A DNA stretch of 64,000 nucleotides from JBQTIY01 sp052387675 (GTDB lineage: Bacteria; Planctomycetota; B15-G4), in NCBI GenBank assembly GCA_052387675.1, contig JBQTIY010000014.1, positions 1 to 64,000 of the forward strand. The letters are read 5' to 3'. Within the stretch, counting starts at the first letter, position 1. Every line of letters starts with the position of its first letter. Positions 40,287-49,320 of the stretch are shown piece after piece. Below the pieces are notes generated by a model that did no database searches, was not told where the DNA came from, and saw nothing but the letters and a program-made list of their open reading frames with translations. The position numbers and the translations under genes were made by a program.

Positions 40287-42145
40287 CCGAAAAGCCCAGC
40301 GGCTTCGTGCCGGCCACGCCGGCCGCTCCGGCCGTCGGACCGATCATCGGCATCGACCTTGGCACCACCAACTCACTTGCGGCGGTCATGGGCCAGAACG
40401 GCCCGCGCGTGCTGCCCGACCAGAACGGTGAAGTGCTGATCCCTTCGGTGGTCTCCTTCCTGGACGGTGGCGGGCATGTCGTGGGCCGTGAAGCGCGGGC
40501 CATGGCGATTCTCAATCCGCGCCGCACGGTCTACTCGGTCAAGCGGCTCATGGGCCGCGGTTATGAGGACGTGGCCGCTGAGCGCGCCATCCTGCCCTAC
40601 GCGATCGTGCCCTCCGACCACGCCAAGCTCGTGCTCGTGGAAGTCGACGGACGCCGAATCACCCCGCAGGAAATCTCCGCGCTGATTCTGAGCAAGGTGC
40701 GGCAAGTGGCCGAAGCCGCGCTGGGGCTGCCGGTGACGCGCGCGGTGATCACGGTGCCGGCCTACTTCGACGACGCTCAGCGCCAGGCCACGCGCGACGC
40801 GGCCAAGATCGCCGGCCTGCAGGCGCTGCGCATCGTGAACGAACCCACCGCGGCGGCGCTGGCCTACGGCCTCGACACGCAGCGCGAAGGCACCGTCGTG
40901 GTCTACGACCTGGGCGGCGGCACCTTCGATGTTTCGGTGCTCAAGATCACGCAGGGCGTCTTCAAGGTCGTGGCCACGCACGGCGATACGCACTTGGGCG
41001 GTGACGACTTCGACCAGAAGATCATGGCCCGCATCCTCGACGCCGTGCGCGCGCGCACCGGCACCGACCTGCGCGTGCAGCCGCGCGCGCTGCAGCAGAT
41101 CCGGCTCTCCGCCGAAGCGCTGAAAATCGAGCTGTCGCAGCGCGAGCGCGCGGCCTTGGAGATCGACCTGGGCCTTGCGCAGCCCGAGCGCATCGATCTG
41201 GACCGGGCTGGCTTCGAGGCGCTCATTGCGCCGGAGATCGAACGCACGCTGGAGAGTTGCCGCTCGGCGCTGCGCGACGCCGGCCTGCAGCCGCAGGATG
41301 TGAATGAAGTCGTGCTCGTCGGCGGCAGCACGCGTATCCCGCGCGTGCGGCAGGCCGTGGAGGCCTTCTTTGGCCGCAAGCCGCACGCCGAACTCGACCC
41401 CGACCGCGTGGTGGCTCTGGGTGCCGCCATCCAGGCCGACGTTCTGGCCGGCGGCAGCCGCGACCTGCTGCTGCTCGACGTGATCCCGCTCTCGCTCGGC
41501 ATCGAGACCCTGGGCGGCGCCTTCGCCAAACTCATCCTGCGCAACTCCACCGTGCCGTCGCGCGCCACGGAGATGTTCTCCACGTCGGTGGACAACCAGA
41601 CCGGCATCGATCTCAACGTGTTTCAGGGCGAGCGTGAACTGGTGCGCGACTGCCGCGAACTGGGCCGCTTCCGGCTCAAGGGCATCCCCCCCATGCCGGC
41701 CGGACTGCCGCGCGTGGAAGTCACCTTCCTCGTCGATGCCGACGGCGTGCTCACCGTGTCAGCCAAAGAGCAGCGCAGCGGCGCAGCCGCCTCCATCGAT
41801 GTGGTGCCCAGCCACGGGCTCACCCGCGACGAGGTCAAGCAGATCGTGCGCGACTCGATCAAGAACGCGCACGTGGACTTTGCCGCCCGCGAACTCGTGG
41901 AGCTGCGCAACAAGGCGGCCATGCTGGTGCAGGGCACGCGCCGTGTGCTGGCCATGCCGGAAATGCCTTTCACGGCGGCGCAGCGCACCGAACTCACCGC
42001 CGACATGGTCCGCATCGAGAGCCTGGCTGCAGCCGGCGACGTGCCCGCGCTCAAGCGGGCCTGCGACGAGTTCGGCACCAAGACCCAGGCGCTCGCCGAC
42101 GATGTCATCGGCGCGGCCATCAAGTCGGAACTCAACCGCGGCTGA
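40283..42145 (+). CDS. hscA: Hsp70-type chaperone HscA
   Basis: ATP-dependent chaperone that acts on IscU to release clusters; 620 residues, the usual HscA length. ATPase motifs: IIGIDLGTTNSLAAVMG, VVYDLGGGTFDVSVLK and VVLVGGSTRIPRVR. The C-terminal lid is short, as in HscA rather than DnaK, and DnaK's acidic tail is missing. Position between hscB and iscX supports the assignment. Confidence 0.96.
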   Translation: MTEKPSGFVPATPAAPAVGPIIGIDLGTTNSLAAVMGQNGPRVLPDQNGEVLIPSVVSFLDGGGHVVGREARAMAILNPRRTVYSVKRLMGRGYEDVAAERAILPYAIVPSDHAKLVLVEVDGRRITPQEISALILSKVRQVAEAALGLPVTRAVITVPAYFDDAQRQATRDAAKIAGLQALRIVNEPTAAALAYGLDTQREGTVVVYDLGGGTFDVSVLKITQGVFKVVATHGDTHLGGDDFDQKIMARILDAVRARTGTDLRVQPRALQQIRLSAEALKIELSQRERAALEIDLGLAQPERIDLDRAGFEALIAPEIERTLESCRSALRDAGLQPQDVNEVVLVGGSTRIPRVRQAVEAFFGRKPHAELDPDRVVALGAAIQADVLAGGSRDLLLLDVIPLSLGIETLGGAFAKLILRNSTVPSRATEMFSTSVDNQTGIDLNVFQGERELVRDCRELGRFRLKGIPPMPAGLPRVEVTFLVDADGVLTVSAKEQRSGAAASIDVVPSHGLTRDEVKQIVRDSIKNAHVDFAARELVELRNKAAMLVQGTRRVLAMPEMPFTAAQRTELTADMVRIESLAAAGDVPALKRACDEFGTKTQALADDVIGAAIKSELNRG

Positions 42146-42175
42146 GCCTTGCTACCATGCGCGCGGAGGCCGCCC

Positions 42176-42382
42176 ATGAAGGCATTGCAGTGGACCGACA
42201 CGCTGGACATCGCCATTTTGCTGGCGGAGCAGCACCCCGGCGTGGACCCGCTCACGCTGCGCTTTACCGAGCTGCACAAGTGGGTGCTGGCGCTGCCGGG
42301 CTTCGCCGGCGACCCGCACAAGAGCGGCGAGAAAATCCTGGAGGCCATTCAGATGGCCTGGCTCGACGAGCTCGAGGACTGA
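42176..42382 (+). CDS. iscX: Fe-S assembly protein IscX
   Basis: Small acidic protein of 68 residues that binds IscS and iron and tunes cluster assembly. The sequence MKALQWTDTLDIAILLAE and PHKSGEKILEAIQMAWLDE matches the family along its full length. A GCGGAGG ribosome-binding site precedes the ATG at 42176; a longer frame from 42149 is not needed. A GCTACCAT box (42153-42158) may be an internal promoter. The usual ferredoxin gene between hscA and iscX is absent. Confidence 0.93.
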   Translation: MKALQWTDTLDIAILLAEQHPGVDPLTLRFTELHKWVLALPGFAGDPHKSGEKILEAIQMAWLDELED

Positions 42383-42383
42383 G

Positions 42384-42800
42384 ATGCCCGCCTATGAAAT
42401 GACGCTGCCCGTGCGCTTCGGCCAAGTCGACTACGCGGGGATCATGTACTACCCGCGCTTCTTCGAGAACTTCCACACCGTCTTCGAGGACATGTTCACG
42501 CAGCGGCTCGGCACGCCCTACATGTCCATTCTCAAGGACCGGCGCATCGGCTTTCCGATGGTGCACATCGAGACCGATTTTCGAAAGCCCTTCCGCTTCG
42601 GCGAACCCATGCGGCTGGTGCTCGACGTGACCCGCATCGGGCGCAGCTCGATCAGCTTCCGCTACCGCGGCTTCAACGGAGACGACCGTGAACCCTCGGT
42701 CGAAGCCCGCAGCACGGTCGTGGTCATCGATCTGGACAGCTTCGAGACGCTGGAGATTCCGCCGGACGTGCGCGCCGTCTTGGACGGGCTGGCGGCCTGA
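42384..42800 (+). CDS. acyl-CoA thioesterase of the 4HBT/YbgC hotdog family
   Basis: A 138-residue hotdog-fold protein starting one base after iscX. The active-site helix FGQVDYAGIMYYPRFFENF carries the Asp and the Gly-Ile-x-Tyr pattern of 4-hydroxybenzoyl-CoA/YbgC thioesterases. The rest follows the fold (VHIETDFRKPFRFGEPM). Substrate unknown. It is probably transcribed with the isc genes but has no evident link to Fe-S assembly. Confidence 0.85.
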   Translation: MPAYEMTLPVRFGQVDYAGIMYYPRFFENFHTVFEDMFTQRLGTPYMSILKDRRIGFPMVHIETDFRKPFRFGEPMRLVLDVTRIGRSSISFRYRGFNGDDREPSVEARSTVVVIDLDSFETLEIPPDVRAVLDGLAA

Positions 42801-42822
42801 TTCGCAGGCTGCGCCACTGAAC

Positions 42823-44736
42823 ATGAGACGCGCTCTTCCAGCCGCCGCTCTTCCGGCCGTCGCCGCGCTCGCCGCCGCGGCCCTCTTTTCAGCCTACGCG
42901 ACGGCCCTGGCCACTCAGCCGAAGGCTGCGGTGCCACCCCGACCAACCCACGAGTCCCCCGCCATGATCCGCTACCACGTCACTCTGCCCCAGGCCCAGG
43001 CGCACCGCGCCCATGTGCGCATGACGGTGCTCGACGCGCCGGCCGGCGAACTGTTGCTGGCCATGCCTGTCTGGACGCCGGGCAGTTACCTCGTACGCGA
43101 CTTCTCGCGGCACGTGCTCGACCTGACAGCGCAAGACGAACGCGGGGCCGCACTCGCCGTGAGCAAGCTCGACAAGAACACTTGGCGCGTGGCGACCAAG
43201 ACGGCCGGCCCGGTGCACGTGGACTACGTGCTCTACGGCAACGAGCGCTCGGTGCGCACCAATCACATCGACGACCGCCATGCCTTCCTCTCGCCCGCCG
43301 CCACCTTTCTCTTTGTGCGCGGACGCCAGGCCGAAGCCCATGCGGTCAGCATCAGCGCACCCGCCGGCTGGGAGGTCTTCACCGGCCTGCCCCAGGACGC
43401 CAGCACATGGCTCGCCGCCGACTACGACACGCTGGTGGATTGCCCCATCGAGGTCGGCCCGCACCGCGTGCTGAGCTTCGTGCACGAGGACGTGCCCTTT
43501 CGGATCGTGCTGGCCGGCGAGGGCGTGCTCAATGAGCAGGCCCTGTGCGACGACGTGGCCACGATCGTGGACGAGGTCGGCCGGATTTTCGGCCAGATCC
43601 CTTTCAGCGACTACACCTTCCTCTTCACGCTGGTCGACAGCGGCGGCGGCGGCCTGGAGCACCTGAATTCCAGCGTGTGCATGGTCTCGCGCTGGGCGCT
43701 GGCCAAGAAGAAGGAGTACCGCGACTTCCTCGAGCTCGTCGCGCACGAGTACTTCCACGCCTGGAACGTGAAGCGCTTCCGGCCCGCCGCGCTGGGCCCC
43801 TTCGACTATGACCGCGAGAACTACACGCGCGATCTCTGGGTAGCCGAAGGCATCACCAGCTACTACGACGAACTGAGCATCGTGCGCGCGCGCTTCGTCG
43901 ACAAAGTGCAGGACTACCTCGACGAGCGCGCCAAGGCCTTCCAGGAACTGGCCGAACTGCCCGGTGCGCGGCGCATGAGTCTCAGCCGCGCCTCGCACGA
44001 CGCCTGGATCAAGTACTACCGCCCCGACGAGAACAGCCGCAACAGCAGCGTCTCCTACTACACCAAGGGGGCACTCGTGGCACTCCTGCTCGACCTGCGC
44101 CTGCAGCGACTCACCGACGGCAAGGTCAATCTCGCCACGCTGCTGCGCGAGGGCTGGAGCCGCTGGACCGTGGACGGCCAAGGTTTTCCTGAAGGCGCCC
44201 TCGGCCAGCTCGCCAGCGAACTCAGCGGCAGCGACCTGCGGCCCTTCTTCGACGACTTTGTGGACGGCACGGCCCCCTTGCCGCTGGATCAGGACTTGGC
44301 CTTCGTCGGCCTGCGCCTCAAAGTCGAGCCGGTGCCGGCCGCCGACCGTCCGTTGCCGCTCGATGAGGCCGGCTTCGCCCTCGCCCCCTGGCTGGGCCTG
44401 GTCACCGCCGATGACGGCGGACTCTGCAAGATCACGGCCGTGCTCGAAGACAGCCCTGCCTTCCAGGCCGGACTCAACGTCGACGATCTGCTGCTCGGTG
44501 TCGGCGGCCACCGCGTGAACTCGGCCACGCTCCAAGAGCGCCTCGACTTGCTCGGCGCCAAGCCGCTCGAGGTCAGCTTCTATCGCGGTCAGAGCCTGCG
44601 GCGCGTGACGGTGACGCCGGCGCCAAAGCGCCTCGAGAAGTGGTCCTTCGCGCCGGTCGAGCAGGCCAGTGCGCAGCAGCGCGCCGCTTTTCAGGCCTGG
44701 ACAGGCTGGGACTGGCCCTGGCCCGACGCGCCATAG
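42823..44736 (+). CDS. secreted M61-family peptidase with PDZ domain
   Basis: Zinc metallopeptidase of 637 residues, related to glycyl aminopeptidase. After a signal peptide (LPAVAALAAAALFSAYATA) comes the N-terminal beta domain, then the catalytic helix LVAHEYFHAWNVKRFRP with HExxH, and WVAEGITSYYDE supplying the third ligand. A C-terminal PDZ domain spans about residues 535-605 (VLEDSPAFQAGLNVDDLLLGV). The ATG at 42823 is preferred to a longer frame inside the thioesterase gene. Its stop is six bases from the convergent gpsA stop. Confidence 0.93.
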   Translation: MRRALPAAALPAVAALAAAALFSAYATALATQPKAAVPPRPTHESPAMIRYHVTLPQAQAHRAHVRMTVLDAPAGELLLAMPVWTPGSYLVRDFSRHVLDLTAQDERGAALAVSKLDKNTWRVATKTAGPVHVDYVLYGNERSVRTNHIDDRHAFLSPAATFLFVRGRQAEAHAVSISAPAGWEVFTGLPQDASTWLAADYDTLVDCPIEVGPHRVLSFVHEDVPFRIVLAGEGVLNEQALCDDVATIVDEVGRIFGQIPFSDYTFLFTLVDSGGGGLEHLNSSVCMVSRWALAKKKEYRDFLELVAHEYFHAWNVKRFRPAALGPFDYDRENYTRDLWVAEGITSYYDELSIVRARFVDKVQDYLDERAKAFQELAELPGARRMSLSRASHDAWIKYYRPDENSRNSSVSYYTKGALVALLLDLRLQRLTDGKVNLATLLREGWSRWTVDGQGFPEGALGQLASELSGSDLRPFFDDFVDGTAPLPLDQDLAFVGLRLKVEPVPAADRPLPLDEAGFALAPWLGLVTADDGGLCKITAVLEDSPAFQAGLNVDDLLLGVGGHRVNSATLQERLDLLGAKPLEVSFYRGQSLRRVTVTPAPKRLEKWSFAPVEQASAQQRAAFQAWTGWDWPWPDAP

Positions 44737-44742
44737 CCGCCC

Positions 44743-45753
44743 TCAGGCGACCAGCTCATCCTTCTGCTGACGCGTCATGAGATCGGCGACGGCGTTCATC
44801 GGGCTCTTGCCCCCGTAAAGCACGGCGTGCACTTCGCGGCAGATGGGCATCTCCACGCCATGCTCGTCGGCCAACTCGATCACGACCTTGCAGGTGAGCA
44901 CGCCCTCGGCCACGCCCGGAATGTCCGCCAAGATGCGCTCGATCGACTCGCCGCGCCCCAGCCGCTCGCCCACGAGCCGATTGCGCCCGTGGCGAGAGAC
45001 ACACGAGACCACGAGATCGCCCATGCCGGAGAGTCCGTGGAAAGTCTCGGCGCGTCCGCCGAGCGCCACGCCCAAGCGCGACATCTCGGCCTGGCCGCGC
45101 GTGAGCACGGCCGCCTTGGTGTTGTCGCCAAAGCCCAAGCCATCCACCAAGCCGCCGGCGATGGCCAGCACGTTCTTCAGTGCGCCGCCCAACTCCACGC
45201 CGATGAGATCGGACGAGGTGTAGACCCGAAAGCGCTCGGTCGTGAGCAGGTCTTGCACGCGCAGTGCCAAGCCCTTGTCCGAAGAGGCGGCGACCACGGC
45301 TGTCGGCTGACGCCGCGCCACTTCCTCGGCATGGCTCGGCCCGGAGAGCACGGCCAGCGGCCTCGGACCGAGCACCTCGCGCAGAATCTCGGTGGCGCGC
45401 TTGCGACTAGGAAACTCCAGGCCCTTGGTTGCGGAAACGAAGGGCCGCGGCCCCCCGCTGCTGCTGCGCAGAAAGTGCGGCTTGAGCGAGACGAGCACCG
45501 CGCGCAGATAGCGGCTCGGCACGGCGCTCACGATGAGATCGGCATGCTCGAAGGCCTCGGGACCCGGCACGACCGTGAGGCCCTCCGGCAGGCGCACACC
45601 CGGCAGGTAGCGCGGGTTGGCCCGCGCCGCCTCCATCTCGCGCGCCGTTTCCGGCGAGTGACTCCAGAGAATCACTGACGCGCCGCGCTCGGCCAGCACC
45701 ATGGCCAGGGCGGTGCCCCAGGCTCCATCTCCCAGGACAGCAACTCGTTCCAT
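44743..45753 (-). CDS. gpsA: NAD(P)-dependent glycerol-3-phosphate dehydrogenase
   Basis: Makes sn-glycerol 3-phosphate from dihydroxyacetone phosphate for phospholipid synthesis; 336 residues. Motifs: nucleotide-binding VAVLGDGAWGTALAMVLA, SATKGLE, LSGPSHAEEVA, GVELGGALKNVLAIAGG (catalytic Lys) and SGMGDLVVSC. ATG 45753 overlaps the last base of plsY (TGATG). The two genes catalyse successive steps, production and acylation of glycerol 3-phosphate. Confidence 0.97.
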   Translation of the reverse strand: MERVAVLGDGAWGTALAMVLAERGASVILWSHSPETAREMEAARANPRYLPGVRLPEGLTVVPGPEAFEHADLIVSAVPSRYLRAVLVSLKPHFLRSSSGGPRPFVSATKGLEFPSRKRATEILREVLGPRPLAVLSGPSHAEEVARRQPTAVVAASSDKGLALRVQDLLTTERFRVYTSSDLIGVELGGALKNVLAIAGGLVDGLGFGDNTKAAVLTRGQAEMSRLGVALGGRAETFHGLSGMGDLVVSCVSRHGRNRLVGERLGRGESIERILADIPGVAEGVLTCKVVIELADEHGVEMPICREVHAVLYGGKSPMNAVADLMTRQQKDELVA

Positions 45754-46415
45754 CAGGACCTCTGTGTATCGGGGGTGTGCGGTGGCGGCGGATGCGCGCG
45801 ACCGTGCCGGCTCTCGGTGCCGGCGCGGATCCTGCCGAAGTTGTCGGCGTGGCGCAATGTCACGAGCAGCGCGAGGGCCGCCGTGAGGGCCGGCCCCTCC
45901 GGCGCGCCGCCGCCCAGCAGCGCCGCCACCGACTGCGTGAGCGGCACAGTCCAGGCCATGACGACGCTGCCCAACGAGACGTAGCCCGAGAGCCGCCGCA
46001 CGAGCATCTGCGCGCCCAGCGCGACGAGCACCAGCCACCAGGGCTGCAATGCCAGAAGCCCGCCCAGCAAGGTGGCCACACCCTTGCCTCCGCGCAGGCG
46101 CGAGGTGAGCGGATAGACGTGGCCTAGCACGACGGCGGCCAGGATCAGCGCACTGCCTTGCGGATCCACGAGCCAAGGCGAGAGCGTGAGCTCGGGCTCA
46201 ACCCGCAGGAAGTACACCGGCAGAAAGCCCTTGGCCAGGTCGAGGAGGAGCACGGCACGGCCCCAGCCCTTGCCCAGCACGCGGCCCACGTTCGTGGCGC
46301 CGGGGTTGCCGCTGCCCTGACTGCGAATGTCCACGCCGCGCGCGCGGGAGATCAGCGAGGCGAAGGAGATGCAGCCGATGGCGTAGGCGAGCAGCAGCAC
46401 GAAGGCCAGGTTCAT
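45753..46415 (-). CDS. plsY: acyl-phosphate:glycerol-3-phosphate acyltransferase PlsY
   Basis: Integral membrane enzyme that transfers the acyl group of acyl-phosphate to glycerol 3-phosphate. It has 220 residues and five or more membrane segments. The three conserved loops are visible: IGCISFASLISR, SGNPGATNVGRVLGKGWG and RGGKGVATLLG. The C-terminal 25 residues are a non-conserved Pro/His/Thr-rich tail. First gene of the pair with gpsA. Confidence 0.97.
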   Translation of the reverse strand: MNLAFVLLLAYAIGCISFASLISRARGVDIRSQGSGNPGATNVGRVLGKGWGRAVLLLDLAKGFLPVYFLRVEPELTLSPWLVDPQGSALILAAVVLGHVYPLTSRLRGGKGVATLLGGLLALQPWWLVLVALGAQMLVRRLSGYVSLGSVVMAWTVPLTQSVAALLGGGAPEGPALTAALALLVTLRHADNFGRIRAGTESRHGRAHPPPPHTPDTQRS

Positions 46416-46424
46416 CGGTCGCGC

Positions 46425-46430
46425 ATTCTA
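46425..46430 (-). promoter_or_regulatory. -10-like TAGAAT box of plsY-gpsA, leaderless configuration
   Basis: The minus strand reads CTAGAAT, nine bases (GCGCGACCG) and the ATG at 46415. This is the best match to TATAAT in the window (four of six, with the key positions). No Shine-Dalgarno sequence is present. Confidence 0.5.
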
Positions 46431-46505
46431 GACTCGCGGGGCCAGGGGCTATGATCCTCTTCGCTTCCGTTCCGCTCGTTCTGCTGGCACTCTGGATGCT
46501 CGCCC

Positions 46506-47306
46506 ATGCCCCGCACCACGTCTCTCCTGCTGCATGCATTGCTGCCGCTGGTCGCCGCACTGGTTCTTGCCGTGGGCGCCTCGGGCCAGGAGGTCTTTCG
46601 CGACTCGGACTTCGAGTTTGATGCGCGCCTGCCAGCGGGCATGCGCCTCGCCACTCCCGAGGAGGCCAGCCGGCTCATGGGCCTGGCCGCGCCGGAGTTT
46701 CTCAACAAGCCCCGCAGCGACGCCGGCGCCGAGCCGCTCGCGCACCGCTGGATCTGGATCGATGCCACGACGCCCTATGCCCGCCAGGTCGTCGTGGAAC
46801 TGCGCGATGGAAAGCCGCCGATCCGCAAGCCCACCGATCTCAGTGAAGCGCTCAAGAAGGCCGGCGGTCAACTCATCGGCGAGGCGCAGGTCCTGGCCCC
46901 GCCCGTGAGCGGCCTGCGCGCCGACGCCAACTTTCCGGGTGCTTCGCCCTATCGGCGTGCGGTGGTGATCCTGCCCGACCCGCACGGCAACCGTTTCGCC
47001 ACGGCCGCCTTCCAGGCCAATCAGGGTGACTGGGACATCGTGGCCAAGGAGTTTGACGCGACCATCGACTCGTTGCGCATGCCGCGCACTTTGCCACCGC
47101 AGGCGGGCCAGGCTCCGGCCGGCCCCGCGGAGCCCGGCCAGACGCCGCTCGGTGCGCCGCCGAAAGCCGGAGCGCAGCCACGCCCAGCGGCCGCCGCACA
47201 GCCAGCCGAGGCCCCGGCCGACTGGGGCAGCCTGCCCGTGCTGGGGAGCCTGCTCCTCGCCGCCCTGATCCTCGGCAGCCTCGTGCTGAGCGGCAAAGCA
47301 CCCTGA
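46506..47306 (+). CDS. secreted or membrane-anchored protein of unknown function
   Basis: I do not recognise the family. The 266-residue protein has a signal peptide (LLPLVAALVLAVGASGQ), a compact beta-rich domain of about 165 residues, a Pro/Ala/Gln-rich linker of about 50 residues, and a single C-terminal transmembrane segment (LPVLGSLLLAALILGSLVL). This suggests a periplasmic domain tethered at its C-terminus. It overlaps the following phosphoesterase gene by one base. A GCTATGAT box lies 50 bases upstream of the ATG. Confidence 0.75.
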   Translation: MPRTTSLLLHALLPLVAALVLAVGASGQEVFRDSDFEFDARLPAGMRLATPEEASRLMGLAAPEFLNKPRSDAGAEPLAHRWIWIDATTPYARQVVVELRDGKPPIRKPTDLSEALKKAGGQLIGEAQVLAPPVSGLRADANFPGASPYRRAVVILPDPHGNRFATAAFQANQGDWDIVAKEFDATIDSLRMPRTLPPQAGQAPAGPAEPGQTPLGAPPKAGAQPRPAAAAQPAEAPADWGSLPVLGSLLLAALILGSLVLSGKAP

Positions 47307-48808
47307 TGAGCGGCCGGCGCGGCCGAGGCAGGCTGTGTGTTGGCGCCGCGCTGTTCAGTCTTGGCGCGCTGCTGGCCGGCTGCGGCGGCGACGACAGCAC
47401 CACGCAGAGCACCGCAGCCGCACGCTTCCCGCAAGCACCGGTGCTGCTCATCTCCATCGACACGCTGCGCGCCGACCGGCTGGGCTCCTACGGCTACGAG
47501 CGCAACACGTCGCCCGCGCTCGACGCCTTCGCGCGGGAGGCGGTGCGCTTCGAGCAGGCCTATGCCACGTCCTGCAAGACGGCCGAGTCGCACATGTCGC
47601 TCTTCACGTCGCTGCCATCATCCGCGCATGGCGTGAGCAATGCTTCGCTGCGCCTCGAAGTCCCGCTCTACGATCTGGCCCGCAATCGCACGACCTGGCC
47701 GCAGCTCTTGCGCCGGGCCGGCTATTGGAACGCAGCCGTGGCAGGCGGCGGCAATCTTGATCCGCGCATGGGCTTCGACCGCGGTTTCGAGGGCCGCTTC
47801 CGCTCTGAATTGCAGGATGTGTCCAGTGCAGTCGACGATGCGCTCGCGCTCTTCGATCTGGCGGCGCAGCAGCCCAAACCGAGCTTTGTCTTCCTGCACA
47901 CCTACCAAGTGCATGGCCCTTACGCCCCGCCGCGCGAGTTCCGCAAACAGTTCGTGCCTCAGTTGCACGGGCGCCTGGCCAGTCGCGTCGCCGCTCTGGA
48001 GGATCTGCCGCTCGAGCAGCAGGGCGGACTGGCCGCGACCGCCTTCTGGGACGGAGTCGAGAGCTTCGGCCCGGAAGAGGCGGCGCTCTGCTCGGACCTT
48101 TACGACGGCGAAGTGGCCTACACCGACCGCGAACTGGGCCGTCTCTTTGCGGCGCTCAAGGAACGCGGGATCTACGACCGCCTGCTGATCATCGTGCTCT
48201 CCGATCACGGCGAGGAGTTCGCCGAGCACGGGCACTACGAGCATGATCAGCTCTACCGCGAGAGCCTGCACGTGCCGCTGCTGCTGCGCCTGCCCGGCGG
48301 CGCGCTCGGCGGACGCAGCGTGGCCGAGCCGGTCAGCTTGCTGGATGTGCTGCCCACGCTGCTGGAACTCCTCGATCTCGAGCGGCCCGAGCAGCTCATG
48401 GGCCAGTCGCTCGTGCCGGCACTCTCAGGCAGCCGCCTCCTCGAGCGGCCGCTGCTCGCCGAGCGCACCATGTTCGCGGGTGCCTACATGGCGACGCTGC
48501 GCCACGCCGGCGAGCTGATTTACTTCCGCGAGCGCGAGAGCCGGCTCGAAGGCTACGACACCGGCCGCGACCCCGCCGAGCTCGTGGACCTGCGCCCCGC
48601 CGCCGACGCTCCGCCAGCGGCCGCCCTCCGTCAGCAGCTCACTTCGCTCTTTGCGCTGCGCGCCGTGCTCGATGCCGAGGCACGGGGCGAGGCCATCACC
48701 CTGAGCCCGGAGGCGCTCGAAGAGCTGCAGCAGCTCAACTACACGGGGGGCGTCGAGGACTTGCCGCTGCCCAAGGGCACCCCGCTGGAAAGCTGGCCGA
48801 CGCGCTAG
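47306..48808 (+). CDS. lipoprotein of the alkaline phosphatase/sulfatase superfamily (second copy)
   Basis: Exported hydrolase of 500 residues with a lipobox (LLAGC, near residue 28). Metal-binding motifs: LISIDTLRADRLGSYGYE at the N-terminus, HTYQVHGPYAPP, and LSDHGEEFAEHGHYEHDQ. The nucleophile segment reads SCKTAESHMSLFTSL: the residue aligned with the sulfatase Cys/Ser is Thr and the Arg is His, as in the protein at 10154. It is therefore more likely a Thr-type phosphoesterase or a divergent sulfatase-like protein. The stop overlaps the convergent queD stop by four bases. Confidence 0.85.
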   Translation: MSGRRGRGRLCVGAALFSLGALLAGCGGDDSTTQSTAAARFPQAPVLLISIDTLRADRLGSYGYERNTSPALDAFAREAVRFEQAYATSCKTAESHMSLFTSLPSSAHGVSNASLRLEVPLYDLARNRTTWPQLLRRAGYWNAAVAGGGNLDPRMGFDRGFEGRFRSELQDVSSAVDDALALFDLAAQQPKPSFVFLHTYQVHGPYAPPREFRKQFVPQLHGRLASRVAALEDLPLEQQGGLAATAFWDGVESFGPEEAALCSDLYDGEVAYTDRELGRLFAALKERGIYDRLLIIVLSDHGEEFAEHGHYEHDQLYRESLHVPLLLRLPGGALGGRSVAEPVSLLDVLPTLLELLDLERPEQLMGQSLVPALSGSRLLERPLLAERTMFAGAYMATLRHAGELIYFRERESRLEGYDTGRDPAELVDLRPAADAPPAAALRQQLTSLFALRAVLDAEARGEAITLSPEALEELQQLNYTGGVEDLPLPKGTPLESWPTR

Positions 48809-49278
48809 GAGTTGCCCCAGCCCGGGAGGGCGGGCCTGATCGCCGGCCCGTAGTAGTCCACAAAGTTCATGGCGGACTCATAGAGCCGCACTCGGTGCAG
48901 CCGCCCCTTGAGGGGCTTCTCGAGGCGCTCCCAGATGGCGGCGGCCACGTTTTCCGCCGTGCTGACGCGCCCGGCCAGCCAGGGCACGTCGTGGTCCAAG
49001 TGCTTGTGGTCGAGCTCCTGGAAGACCTGTTTCTGGAGCAGGACCATGAGGCGGTTGAGGTCCATCACCATGCCGGTCTGAGGGTCCACCGGGCCGCGCA
49101 CCGTGACGTCCAGTACGTAGTTATGCCCGTGCCCATGCGGGTTGTTGCAGACCCCGAAGATCTCGCGGTTCTGTTTCTCGCTGAAGGCGGGGTTGTGCAG
49201 GCGATGCGCCGCCGAAAACTCGACCCGACGGGAGAGTTCGAAGTGCGGAGGCGGCAGCGGCCGGTGGTCTTCGGTCAT
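48805..49278 (-). CDS. queD: 6-carboxytetrahydropterin synthase QueD (PTPS family)
   Basis: Converts dihydroneopterin triphosphate to 6-carboxytetrahydropterin for queuosine or, in related enzymes, to pyruvoyltetrahydropterin. It has 157 residues. The zinc His residues are in FSAAHRLHNP and NPHGHGHNY, the catalytic Cys in FGVCNNPHG, and the substrate Glu in RLYESAMN. LDHKHLDHD and the Thr/Glu of STAENVA also fit. No other queuosine gene is adjacent, so a pterin cofactor role remains possible. Confidence 0.93.
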   Translation of the reverse strand: MTEDHRPLPPPHFELSRRVEFSAAHRLHNPAFSEKQNREIFGVCNNPHGHGHNYVLDVTVRGPVDPQTGMVMDLNRLMVLLQKQVFQELDHKHLDHDVPWLAGRVSTAENVAAAIWERLEKPLKGRLHRVRLYESAMNFVDYYGPAIRPALPGWGNS

Positions 49279-49285
49279 GGCTTGG

Positions 49286-49315
49286 GTTATGTCGCCCGCA
49301 GTGTCGCGGCGTCAA
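49286..49315 (-). promoter_or_regulatory. promoter of queD, leaderless configuration
   Basis: On the minus strand TTGACG (49315-49310), 18 bases and CATAAC (49291-49286) form a -35/-10 pair; seven bases later is the ATG at 49278. The transcript would begin at or next to the start codon. Confidence 0.4.
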
Positions 49316-49320
49316 GTCCA

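Noticed and set aside
46451..46505. Short hydrophobic peptide read from ATG 46451
   Set aside because: It overlaps the putative -10 box itself and runs out of frame into the secreted-protein gene; no independent support.
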